Of a stretch of DNA of 64,000 bases, positions 27,063 through 34,374 are shown in pieces. Within the stretch, counting starts at the first letter, position 1. Every line of letters starts with the position of its first letter. The stretch spans positions 620,001 through 684,000 of the forward strand of contig NZ_JAJEWM010000001.1 of assembly GCF_020687685.1 (NCBI RefSeq), given 5' to 3'. Under the pieces are notes generated by a model, which was not told where the DNA came from, did not search any database, and saw nothing but the letters and a program-made list of their open reading frames with translations. Position numbers and translations under genes: made by a program. Source of the DNA: Tessaracoccus sp. OS52 (GTDB lineage: Bacteria; Actinomycetota; Actinomycetes; Propionibacteriales; Propionibacteriaceae).

Positions 27063-27656
27063 TCACCCGGACTCTGACTTGGGCGGATGCGAACTGCGGG
27101 GGCGCCATCGCGCTCCGAGGGCGATGATCGCGCCGATCGCCAGCAGCACGAAGCTGGCCGAGAGTGTTAGCCACTTGCCGGCGGTGAAGAGTGGCGCCAG
27201 CTCCGCGAGCACTGGCGTCCGGGCTGGATACCGTGCCATCACCGTCGCGGCGCAGATGTTCTCGGCGTAGTCCAGCGCCACCGCGACGACCGGTAGCAGG
27301 GCCACCGCCGTCCACCGACTCCCGGGAGCTGTCGCTCGCGCCCAGACCCAGGCGAGCGCCGTCAGCAGGAACGTCCCGTACACCAGCGGCCAGATGACAT
27401 CGAACGTCACGCGCGCGTGGACATAGGCAGATCGACCGTGTCGTCCCCACGCCTCGGCCGCTGCGTAGAGGTCGTCCGGGTGGTACCAAAAGGATGTGTC
27501 CGGGGCGGCGTAGCGGACCGTGTAGAAAGCCCCGGCCTCAGCCTGTGCCGGCAGCACCATCGCGGTGAACAACGCGAACAGCACCAGCGCCCCCAGGGCC
27601 ATCCAGCCCCTTACTCCGCCCGCCAGGCGCGCGGCGACCCGTTCCACCAAGTTCAT
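27063..27656 (-). CDS. Four-segment membrane protein of unknown function
   Basis: Not recognised. Residues about 17-40, 88-108, 116-135 and 160-182 are hydrophobic; between the first two is a loop with FYTVRYAAPDTSFWYHPDDLY and AAEAWGRHGRSAY. The loop's histidine/aspartate pair (YHPDD) is notable. The C-terminus is basic and short. I use the ATG at 27656, with GAGG four bases upstream; a GTG directly before it is an alternative. A gap of 130 bases without clear features separates it from terC, on the opposite strand. Confidence 0.65.
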   Translation of the reverse strand: MNLVERVAARLAGGVRGWMALGALVLFALFTAMVLPAQAEAGAFYTVRYAAPDTSFWYHPDDLYAAAEAWGRHGRSAYVHARVTFDVIWPLVYGTFLLTALAWVWARATAPGSRWTAVALLPVVAVALDYAENICAATVMARYPARTPVLAELAPLFTAGKWLTLSASFVLLAIGAIIALGARWRPRSSHPPKSESG

Positions 27657-27831
27657 CACACCTCGTCCCTAGTGATGCTGCGATGCTATGTGATCCGCGC
27701 AGCTGGAAGGGCCGTCCATGGCACTCCGAGCGTGGTCCCCCTGGTTGACAAGCCAATCGACGGCTCGTGCGCGCTTTGGGCTGCGCTACCCTCGCTCATA
27801 GCCGAAGAGTCGTGCGTTTGTTGGCGCCACT

Positions 27832-28318
27832 GTGATCGAGCTGTCAAGCTGGACGGTGGCTTCCAATGAGGACTCTTATTCTTGGGTCTTTCAGCGACAT
27901 GCGCATCCGTTCAGTGCTTGGTCGAGGCTCTTGAGTACTCCACTGCTGTTGGTCCCGTTGTGGACTCGGCGCTGGCGGTTGTCCGTCCCCATCGGTGCCT
28001 GGTTCGCGGTCAACCCGGTGATCACCCCCCGGGCCCACGACACGTCGTCGTTCGCGACACGGGCCATTCTGGGCGAAGAGTCCTGGACGCGGAAACCCTA
28101 CGTCCGAACCGAAATTGCTGGCCCTGACCGGTTTGGCAAGTGCATCGCTCGTGGGCGCCATGGTGGCTGCGCATCAGCACAGGAAGACAGGTGCGGTCGT
28201 CGGCAATGCAGTCTTCTTCATGGTCACTCTGTGGGAGTGGAGGCTGTGGGCACGCCGCTTCACGCTCGAAACCCGCCTAACGGCCGCCAGCCCGCAAGAC
28301 GCGATGTCACGCCGATGA
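27832..28318 (+). pseudogene. Frameshifted DUF6653-like gene
   Basis: The frame from 27832 encodes a stretch typical of the DUF6653 family (FQRHAHPFSAWSRLLSTPLL, then FAVNPVITPRAHDT and RAILGEESWTR). After about 28090 the matching C-terminus continues in another frame (LLALTGLASASLVGAMVAAH, then TLWEWRLWARRF) to a stop at 28318. Restoring it needs removal of one base or addition of two near GGAAACCC (28091-28098). So either the gene is dead or the assembly has an indel here. The start is uncertain; GTG at 27832 is used. Confidence 0.6.
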
Positions 28319-28347
28319 CAAGTTGGCGGAACGCGGCATGAGCGTGC

Positions 28348-28366
28348 GATACCACCCTGGTATCAT
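28348..28366 (+). promoter_or_regulatory. Operator and -10 of the Doc toxin-antitoxin operon
   Basis: GATACCA-CCC-TGGTATC (28348-28364) is a perfect inverted repeat. Its right half is part of TATCAT (28361-28366), a -10 box six bases before the antitoxin ATG at 28373. A bound antitoxin or toxin-antitoxin complex would block the promoter directly, the usual autoregulation of such modules. Confidence 0.65.
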
Positions 28367-28372
28367 GATGGC

Positions 28373-28576
28373 ATGGCTATGACACTCCGGCTGGAACCTG
28401 AGGACGAGAAGGCCCTCGCACTGCTCGCCGAGGCCGAAGGGGTGAGCAAGCAGGAAGCCACCGTGCGCGCTATCCGGGAAGCAGCCGCACGACGGCTCCG
28501 CGAGGACAAGGTACGACTCCTGTCCACCGCGGCTAGGGCCCGCTACGCCGATCTGCTCGACCGGTTGGGCCAGTGA
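28373..28576 (+). CDS. RHH-type antitoxin of Doc module
   Basis: A 67-residue protein with the ribbon-helix-helix pattern TLRLEPEDEKALALLAEAEGVSKQEATVRAI, followed by a short basic helix (REAAARRLREDKVRLL) that would hold the toxin. It overlaps the following toxin gene by GTGA. Leaderless start behind TATCAT and an inverted repeat it probably binds. Function as antitoxin is inferred from its toxin partner. Confidence 0.82.
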   Translation: MAMTLRLEPEDEKALALLAEAEGVSKQEATVRAIREAAARRLREDKVRLLSTAARARYADLLDRLGQ

Positions 28577-28935
28577 TCGAGTACCTCACCCTCGAGGACG
28601 TCTTGTCGTTGGTGGAAGACCTTGGAGTTGGCCCCGTTCGCGACATCGGACTGCTCGACTCCTCGGTCCACCGCCCGCGCGTGAGCGTCTTCGGCAGGGA
28701 TGCGTATCCCGGCCTCGACGACAAGGCAGCGGTGTTACTCGAATCGCTGGTTGGAAACCATGCCCTGGTCGACGGGAACAAGCGCCTGGGCTGGCTGTCG
28801 CTGGTGATCTTCTACGGACTCAATGGCATCGACTTGGACGCGCCTGACGACGAAGCGTACGACCTGGTTATCGCGGTCGCCAGCGGGACCGCGACGTACC
28901 AGGAAGTATCGGCGCGCCTCGCGTCTTGGCACTGA
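28573..28935 (+). CDS. doc: Fic/Doc family toxin
   Basis: A 120-residue Doc-type toxin. In phage P1, Doc phosphorylates EF-Tu and stops translation. The Fic-family loop reads HALVDGNKR at residues 63-71 (consensus HPFxxGNKR); the catalytic histidine, glycine, asparagine and arginine are kept, while Pro and Phe are replaced. The IGLLDSSVHRPRVSVFG and YPGLDDKAAVLLESL stretches are typical of Doc proteins in actinobacteria. Coupled to the antitoxin by GTGA. Confidence 0.88.
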   Translation: MIEYLTLEDVLSLVEDLGVGPVRDIGLLDSSVHRPRVSVFGRDAYPGLDDKAAVLLESLVGNHALVDGNKRLGWLSLVIFYGLNGIDLDAPDDEAYDLVIAVASGTATYQEVSARLASWH

Positions 28936-28960
28936 CCACCAGCGGCAGATCCGGATGGTT

Positions 28961-29206
28961 TCAGACGGTCTTGTCCTGGTTGAGTCGGTCGAGGATCCAG
29001 GAACGCACCAGGGTCGACGGTGGAAGGTGCTGGGCGTCGGCGGCCTGCTGCACCCGGGCCTGCTCGTCTTCGCTGAGCCGGATCGAGTACACCTTATTCC
29101 GGTTCGGGCGGGATGGTCGCGCATCCTCCGGGTAGTCGTTGTCGCGGGTTCTCTCGGACTCGTCTCGCAGGCGAGCCGCCAGCGCACGGTCAATTGTCTT
29201 TGCCAT
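28961..29206 (-). CDS. CopG/RHH-like antitoxin of the BrnT-like module
   Basis: An 81-residue protein with a polar, flexible first half (SERTRDNDYPEDARPSRPNR) and a ribbon-helix-helix-like second half (KVYSIRLSEDEQARVQQAAD, then PPSTLVRSWILDRL). The order toxin first, antitoxin second with a 17-base overlap matches BrnT/BrnA-like modules. It ends 25 bases after the convergent doc gene on the other strand, so two modules face each other tail to tail. Confidence 0.7.
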   Translation of the reverse strand: MAKTIDRALAARLRDESERTRDNDYPEDARPSRPNRNKVYSIRLSEDEQARVQQAADAQHLPPSTLVRSWILDRLNQDKTV

Positions 29207-29513
29207 TGTTGGTCCCCTCTCGATACAACCTCAGATCGGCACCCGTTGCCGGCCACGCATTGATCCCGTGGAGATCTCCATCAGCGTCTCGAAACGCGAT
29301 GACGACCAGCACTCGGCCAGCAGTCGGGGAGAAGCCGATGAAGCGAGAAGCACCCATCCGTGATTTCGGGTCCGGCTCGAACGCCGCCATGTCTGGATCA
29401 TCCATCACCTGCTGCGCCCAATTCGGTTCGACGCCACCCGCGCCGGGGTAACGATCGCCGCGATTCCGGATGTATGCCACGGACTCGTCGTCCCAGTTGA
29501 GTTCCTCTCCCAC
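29190..29513 (-). CDS. BrnT-like toxin
   Basis: About 107 residues with the BrnT-type layout: LNWDDESVAYIRNRG at the start, FEPDPKSRMGASRFIGFSPT, and GRVLVVIAFRDADGD before the end. BrnT toxins are RNases of the RelE-like fold; activity here is inferred. I place the start at GTG 29513 because a perfect-looking TATACT (29521-29526 reversed) lies seven bases upstream, giving a leaderless toxin message of its own. The frame is also open through into the recombinase upstream (432 codons together) because of a displaced recombinase stop. Confidence 0.65.
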   Translation of the reverse strand: MGEELNWDDESVAYIRNRGDRYPGAGGVEPNWAQQVMDDPDMAAFEPDPKSRMGASRFIGFSPTAGRVLVVIAFRDADGDLHGINAWPATGADLRLYREGTNNGKDN

Positions 29514-29520
29514 GTCGCCG

Positions 29521-29526
29521 AGTATA
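29521..29526 (-). promoter_or_regulatory. Leaderless -10 of the BrnT-like toxin
   Basis: Reads TATACT on the minus strand, seven bases before GTG 29513. TTTCGT at a 17-base spacing upstream is a weak -35. Confidence 0.45.
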
Positions 29527-29565
29527 GCGTCCGACAATGTAGTACGAAACCGGGTTCGAAGGCTG

Positions 29566-30488
29566 TCAGGTGCCGGAGGCCATGTAGGCGGCGAGAAAAA
29601 AATGTAGTTGGGATGCCTGTCGAGGTTCTTGCGGGCGCGGTATCGCATGGTGGTTCGTGGGTCCGCGTGGCGGGCCGCGATCTGCACGTCACGCAGGTCG
29701 ACCCCAGCATCAAGCATCGTGGTGACGAAAGTGTGCCGCAACATGTGTGGGTGCATCCGCGGCAACGGGACGCCAGCAGCCTCGGCGAGGTGCTTCAGCC
29801 GGCGGGTGGCGGCGTGTCGGTCCATCCGCGAGCCGCGACGGTTGAGCAGGATCGACCCCTCCGCTCTTCCGGCGACGGCTTGTTCGACCGCCCGTTGAAC
29901 CGCGGGCGGGAGTGGCGTGAGGACGACCTTGCCGCCCTTGCCGTGGACCTTCAGCACGCGGTGGCCATGCTCCTCGCCGAGGTCCTGGATGTCGGCGCCG
30001 CATGCCTCGAAAATCCGGAGTCCAAGTAGTCCAAGCATCACCACCAAGGCGAAGTCGTTGACGTTAGCCGACAGCCGTGAGGCGCTGAGCAAGGCCTCGA
30101 ACTGTAGGTGTGAAAGGCCCAGAGTCGGGGACTCTGGCGGCACGTTAGGGCGCCTGACGTAGTCAGCAGGCGACGCCGGGATTACTTGGTCGATAACGCA
30201 GGTGCGATAGAAGCCTGCCATCACCGAGACCCGACGGCTCACTGTCGAGGGCTGAAAGTGTCGCACCTCCTGCATCCAGCGCACGTACAACTCGATCTGC
30301 GCCCGGCTGGCTTCCAACGGTTCCAGACCCCGCTCGCGGCACCACACCAGAAATGCCCGCAGGTCTGATTCAGTATGTGCACGGGTCTGGCCACGGTAAC
30401 GAGCCAGGTATGCGGCCACCGCCCTGACCAGCGGATCGGTGGCAGCGTCGATGAGAACAGGAAACAAGACAAGATCAGGAGTGCTCAT
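29566..30488 (-). CDS. Tyrosine recombinase (XerC/D-like), with displaced stop
   Basis: Site-specific recombinase of about 307 residues. An N-terminal core-binding domain (TRAHTESDLRAFLVWCRERG) precedes the catalytic domain: Arg in MLGLLGLRIFEACGADI, Lys in VHGKGGKV, HMLRHTFVTTMLDAGVDL (His-x-x-Arg), ARHADPRTT and the nucleophile in TTMRYRARK. Just after NLDRHPNYI comes T7 (29596-29602 as A7). As written the frame runs on into the toxin gene; with T5 or T8 it would continue as FLAAYMASGT and stop at 29566, the expected end for this family. So a slippage indel, real or a sequencing error, removes the natural stop. Confidence 0.82.
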
Positions 30489-30697
30489 GGCCAGATCCTG
30501 CGCCCCCGCGAACGCAACCGCTCAGGATCGAGATCACACCACACCGCGTGCGGCATGTCCGGACGATGGGTACGCAGCGATCAGCCCGCACGGCCGAGTG
30601 CAAGTCCAGGCCAGGCTCTGACCACTCGCTGCGCCGCTGAATCGGCACATCTCCCGCTGTGGTGGTCCGTATGCTCGGCCACAAAGGAGGCTGGGTC

Positions 30698-31423
30698 ATG
30701 CCCATAGATACGAGTTTCGACTTCCGCGGCGACGCTGCCGGCGGCGATCCGGACGCCACCAGTCCCACCCTGAAGCGTTACCACCAGCTGCTGTGGAGCA
30801 AGCCGTTGCCGATCGGGCCGACCTTCACCTTGGACGCTCACACCCGGTTCGCGTATCTGCACCACAGCTCCCATCTCGGCGAGTTTTGGCTCGGCAGCGA
30901 CGCGGTGATGGCGAGCTTCAGCAACTGGCTATCAGCGCAACACCTGATCCGTCAGTTCCCGCCGCGGGAAATCGAGCACTTCGATGCCGTCGGCTACACG
31001 ATTGGCGGCATGATGATCTTCCCGAACAACATGATCGACCGCCTTCACACCCTCAACCAGGCGCGCGGGGTCACTCGACAGATCGCAGACCGGATGGACC
31101 TCACCCTGGAGTGCATCCGCCGCTGGTACCAGGGTGACCACGCCACGCCACTGAGTGCAACCATCGGGCGGTACGCGGACTTCTTCTCGCTCTTCCGGGA
31201 TTTCGATGGCTACGTCGACTTCTTCCTCCTGCAAGACTTGGTCGATTCCTCCGGCATGGTCCGCTTCTTCACCGCCTTCGAGGGCTTTGCCCCGTCCGGT
31301 GTTCCCCGTACTGTCGATGAGTACAAGCGTTTCCGTGATTCCTCGATCAGCTTCATCGAAGCCCGGAATCGGCGCATCGCAGACTGGGCCACCGAGCACT
31401 TGACCCGGGAGCAGGCCCGATAG
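30698..31423 (+). CDS. DUF6994 family protein
   Basis: A 241-residue protein I match to the DUF6994 family by its motifs: TSFDFRGDAAGGDPDATSPT, LKRYHQLLWSKPLP, LHHSSHLGEFWLGSDAVM, DAVGYTIGGMMIFPNN, and DLTLECIRRWYQGD. Its function is unknown; such proteins occur sporadically, often in accessory regions. The start at 30698 is supported by AAAGGAGG nine bases upstream. It is divergent from the recombinase, 209 bases away. No signal peptide or membrane segment. Confidence 0.75.
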   Translation: MPIDTSFDFRGDAAGGDPDATSPTLKRYHQLLWSKPLPIGPTFTLDAHTRFAYLHHSSHLGEFWLGSDAVMASFSNWLSAQHLIRQFPPREIEHFDAVGYTIGGMMIFPNNMIDRLHTLNQARGVTRQIADRMDLTLECIRRWYQGDHATPLSATIGRYADFFSLFRDFDGYVDFFLLQDLVDSSGMVRFFTAFEGFAPSGVPRTVDEYKRFRDSSISFIEARNRRIADWATEHLTREQAR

Positions 31424-31794
31424 TGGATCGCTAATGGATCGCCGAGGAACCAGATGGTGATGAGATCACGGCGGGCTGTGAAGCTCCCGTGCGAGGCGCG
31501 GCAATTGAGGGCGGTGGTGCTCGGGTGCCAGGCAAGCCGGAAGGCTACCCTCGCACACTGCGGCAATTGAGGGCGTCTGCAGACGGATCCATTCGTGAAT
31601 CCCCAAGAGGGCGGTCCTGTCAGGACGGCAGCTAGCGGGTCCGAACTTCAGCAGGACCCACCCCCTGACCTGTCCGCGGTTAGCAGCGGGCATAATCACC
31701 CCTACGGCCGGATCCCGCGGGTTCCCGGCTGGGTGCACCACTGCGTCGGCATCGGCAGCATGTGCGCGTCTGACAATCGAGAGCGGGTTCCTGC
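31424..31794. other. Intergenic gap with a short direct repeat
   Basis: No convincing gene. CGGCAATTGAGGGCG occurs twice, at 31500-31514 (preceded by G) and 31561-31575, about 60 bases apart. Near the start, TGGATCGC occurs twice within 20 bases. A CATAAT at 31691-31696 could be a -10 for the following gene, leaving a leader of about 90 bases. Inverted repeats in that leader are GC-rich and not diagnostic. Confidence 0.5.
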
Positions 31795-32631
31795 ATGACG
31801 CCAAAGAACGCGAGATTCCACAAGGTTGCCACTTGGCTCGGGATCAACCGTGGAGACGAGCGGTACAGCGGACCCAATCGCCGCCTGGATCAAGACCCGG
31901 CGTTCAAGGAATCCGTGCACACGTGGTTTCAGCAAGCCATCCCAACCCTGACCCAAGTGTCCATCCAAGTGTATGCGGACCCAAGACGGGCAGGAGACTC
32001 AATGATGTCGGTGATCACCACCCGAACCGGAAGGTCCGCCAGCCTGGTGTGCTCCCTGCAGATCCCCGACACCGACGACCCAGATCGAACCGCCGAGGAT
32101 GTCGCGATGATCCGGGTCGTGGAAGCCGGCCTGGAACGCATGGGCAAGTGCCTCGCAATCAAGGAGCCAGCACCCAAGGTGTCGCTCCACGCAAAGGAGG
32201 TTGAATGGCTCAACGAGCACGGGGAGCCGACGGTCCACATCGGAGACCGACCAGTCGAGCTGACCGCCAAAGTCGAGCCAGAAACCCACCCTGTCCAGCC
32301 ACCCCCCAAGCTGGACGTGTGGCACTACTTCCCCGGAGACCTGGGCGACCCCATCGCGCACTTCCGCCACGAATTCTCGCGGTTGCCGACCAAGCAGCGC
32401 AAACAAGTGGCCACCGCGGTGCGATGGCACATCGATGACTACATGGACGCCTACCAGGACGCTTCCGAACTCGGCTGCATCACCGACAGTGAGGCAATAC
32501 ATGCCGCAGCCCTCATCTGCGGCGGCAAACAAGTGTGGACACAAGCCATCGCCAACCCCAACGACTTCCAAGACCTATGGCCAGTAGACGACGACGCCGA
32601 GGAGATACTAGAAATCGTCAACTGGACCTGA
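31795..32631 (+). CDS. Unrecognised 278-residue protein of the accessory region
   Basis: I do not recognise this protein. It has no membrane segment, signal peptide or clear catalytic motif. The first half has FKESVHTWFQQAIPTLTQVS and SLVCSLQIPDTDDPDRTAED, and the middle (residues about 150-185) is polar and proline-rich. The second half contains DVWHYFPGDLGDPIAHFRHE and KQVATAVRWHIDDYMDAYQD, looking helical. Amino-acid composition (more K, Q, N, T) and lower codon GC than core neighbours suggest recent acquisition. Start ATG 31795 has no clear ribosome binding site. It could be a phage or defence-related protein, but nothing in it shows that. Confidence 0.6.
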   Translation: MTPKNARFHKVATWLGINRGDERYSGPNRRLDQDPAFKESVHTWFQQAIPTLTQVSIQVYADPRRAGDSMMSVITTRTGRSASLVCSLQIPDTDDPDRTAEDVAMIRVVEAGLERMGKCLAIKEPAPKVSLHAKEVEWLNEHGEPTVHIGDRPVELTAKVEPETHPVQPPPKLDVWHYFPGDLGDPIAHFRHEFSRLPTKQRKQVATAVRWHIDDYMDAYQDASELGCITDSEAIHAAALICGGKQVWTQAIANPNDFQDLWPVDDDAEEILEIVNWT

Positions 32632-32795
32632 ACCACCCAGAACACGCACCCCCAGGGCGTCACGCCGCCGAAGCCTGACATCACTCGCCGGCACTCGTCC
32701 AATAGCGGCGTACGCAACGCCGTCCATCAGTGAGCCGCCCACCGCGATCCCGCTCGGCGTCCGATCAACCTGCGGCAGAGTCGGATGTCGGCCAG

Positions 32796-34067
32796 TCACG
32801 GTGCGAGGAGTCCGAGGGGGACCACAGCGATGCCGTCGGGACGCCGGTAGGCGTTTGGCCCGGTGTTGATCACTACTGCGTCTAGCAGCCTGTCGCCCAT
32901 ACGGTCGGCTAGCCAGTGGAGGTGCTTGATGTCCTGGTCGGTGACGGTGTTGGCCAGTTTCACCTCGACCGCCAGGGCTCGGCCGTCGTCGCGGACGACA
33001 ACCAGATCGACTTCGTGGTCGCCATTGCGGGTACGCAGGTGACCGACAGAGGCTTCCGCCGCCTGCGCCGGGACCCGGACACACAAGGTCACCAACGACT
33101 CGAACAGGTGACCCAGAACGCTGCCTGACTGCGGACCCACCGACGTGCCAACGCCATCAAGCAGAGCGTCACGGCTGAGGCCGAGGAGACGCGCGGCAAG
33201 CGCCGGGTCTGCAAGATGATGCTTAGGCGTCTGCCCCAGCCGGGTCAACAGACTCCCGGTCGGCGCCCACGCCGGCACCGGGTCCAGCAGCCACAAACTG
33301 GACAACACGTCACGGTAGGCGATCGACGTGGAGCGGGCCGGCTTATCGCCCTGCCCCGGTGTCGCGGCATCCAGGATCTGCGCATAGCTCGCAGTGGTCG
33401 CCGTCGCCGCAGCGTAGGCACGCAACCACGTCAACATCGCCTCAGGCTTCCGCACCGCCAGCCCCTGTTCCGGGACGTCACGATCAACCGCGTTGTGTAG
33501 GTAGGAGTCGAGCTGGAACCGCCGCGACCTCCCCACCAATGGCCGCATCGCCGGGAAACCCGACGCGACGATCTCCTCCACGTAGTCGCTCAAGGTCAGC
33601 GGGCAGGACCCGGCCAGCGGTCCGCGACCTCCACCCAGCAGACCCCGCAAGCTGACCGTGGGCTGCGTCACTCCCCGCTCGGACAAGGTCATCGGACGCA
33701 TCCGCAACCGACCGATCCGACCAGCCCCGGAATGCGCCGTGGCCCCCGGCGCCGGGGAGGCGCTGCCGACCAGCAGGAACTGCCCGCCCGTCGGATCAGC
33801 ATCCACCGCACGGCGCACGACGTCCCACACCTCGGGGACCTTCTGCCACTCGTCAATCAACAGCGAGCGCCCACGCCCCAACACCTGCTCCGGCTCCGCG
33901 GCGATCGACTCACGAATAGCCTTCGAGTCCAACCGCACCACTCCGGCAACCCGCTGCTCAGCGGTCGTGGTCTTCCCCACCCCTTTGGGCCCGTCAACCG
34001 CGATCGCCGGAACCTGCCCGAACAGCTCATCCAACTCGTCATCAAGAATCCGGCGCGCATACTCCAT
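32796..34067 (-). CDS. AAA ATPase with DUF4143 and nuclease-like C-terminus
   Basis: A 423-residue ATPase of the AAA_14/DUF4143 group. Walker A is GPKGVGKTTTAEQ near residue 26, Walker B LLIDEWQKVPEVW near 88, and a sensor-like FLLVGSASP near 116. The C-terminal region ends with DHEVDLVVVRDDGRALAVEVK: the D-x(n)-E-x-K arrangement resembles PD-(D/E)XK nucleases. Biological role is not known; proteins of this type are common in mobile or accessory loci. Start at 34067 because TATGGT lies six bases upstream (34074-34079 reversed), leaderless; the next in-frame ATG would be 15 bases earlier. Confidence 0.82.
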   Translation of the reverse strand: MEYARRILDDELDELFGQVPAIAVDGPKGVGKTTTAEQRVAGVVRLDSKAIRESIAAEPEQVLGRGRSLLIDEWQKVPEVWDVVRRAVDADPTGGQFLLVGSASPAPGATAHSGAGRIGRLRMRPMTLSERGVTQPTVSLRGLLGGGRGPLAGSCPLTLSDYVEEIVASGFPAMRPLVGRSRRFQLDSYLHNAVDRDVPEQGLAVRKPEAMLTWLRAYAAATATTASYAQILDAATPGQGDKPARSTSIAYRDVLSSLWLLDPVPAWAPTGSLLTRLGQTPKHHLADPALAARLLGLSRDALLDGVGTSVGPQSGSVLGHLFESLVTLCVRVPAQAAEASVGHLRTRNGDHEVDLVVVRDDGRALAVEVKLANTVTDQDIKHLHWLADRMGDRLLDAVVINTGPNAYRRPDGIAVVPLGLLAP

Positions 34068-34374
34068 GCATGAACCATACAAGAAGCAGGATTCGAATCA
34101 GTCAATTAGCATGGCATGAATCAGACAGATTGCAGGCTCGCACATCGGCATGACAGTGAGCTCGAGCTTCGCCAGTTCCGGACAACCGACTCTCGCCATC
34201 TTCGGGGTTCTCCAGACTTCGCGGGCCAACGCGCAAGTCGCTCGACCGACGGCTGCTCCGGTAGCACCACGACGATCGCCCGGCCCTCGAGGCCGGGCGA
34301 TCGAATGGCAGGAGACCGGGTCAGGGGCCAGAGGCGCTGCAGCCCCTGCCGCATCGATGTCTGGTGGTCGCTGA
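34068..34374. other. Intergenic gap, no gene seen
   Basis: Short open frames on both strands lack family resemblance and look like composition artefacts. The one clear structure is the perfect hairpin at 34273-34303, described separately. Confidence 0.5.
34273..34303. terminator. Perfect 13-bp hairpin between convergent-to-tandem genes
   Basis: CGATCGCCCGGCC and its exact reverse complement flank a five-base loop (CTCGA). There is no T-run on either side, so it is not a textbook terminator, but U-less (I-shaped) hairpins are common ends in high-GC actinobacteria. It lies about 70 bases after the stop of the propeller gene on the minus strand. Confidence 0.5.

Noticed and set aside
27417-27869. 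Plus-strand frame of 150 codons opposite the membrane protein at 27.1-27.7 kb
   Set aside because: The opposite strand gives a protein with clear membrane segments; this frame has no pattern.
28823-29263. Plus-strand frame of 146 codons over the RHH antitoxin
   Set aside because: Antisense to a better-supported antitoxin that overlaps its toxin in the expected way.
29190-31423. Prophage or integrative element around the tyrosine recombinase
   Set aside because: No structural, terminase, replication or conjugation genes, and no tRNA or direct repeats at both ends; only an accessory stretch can be supported.
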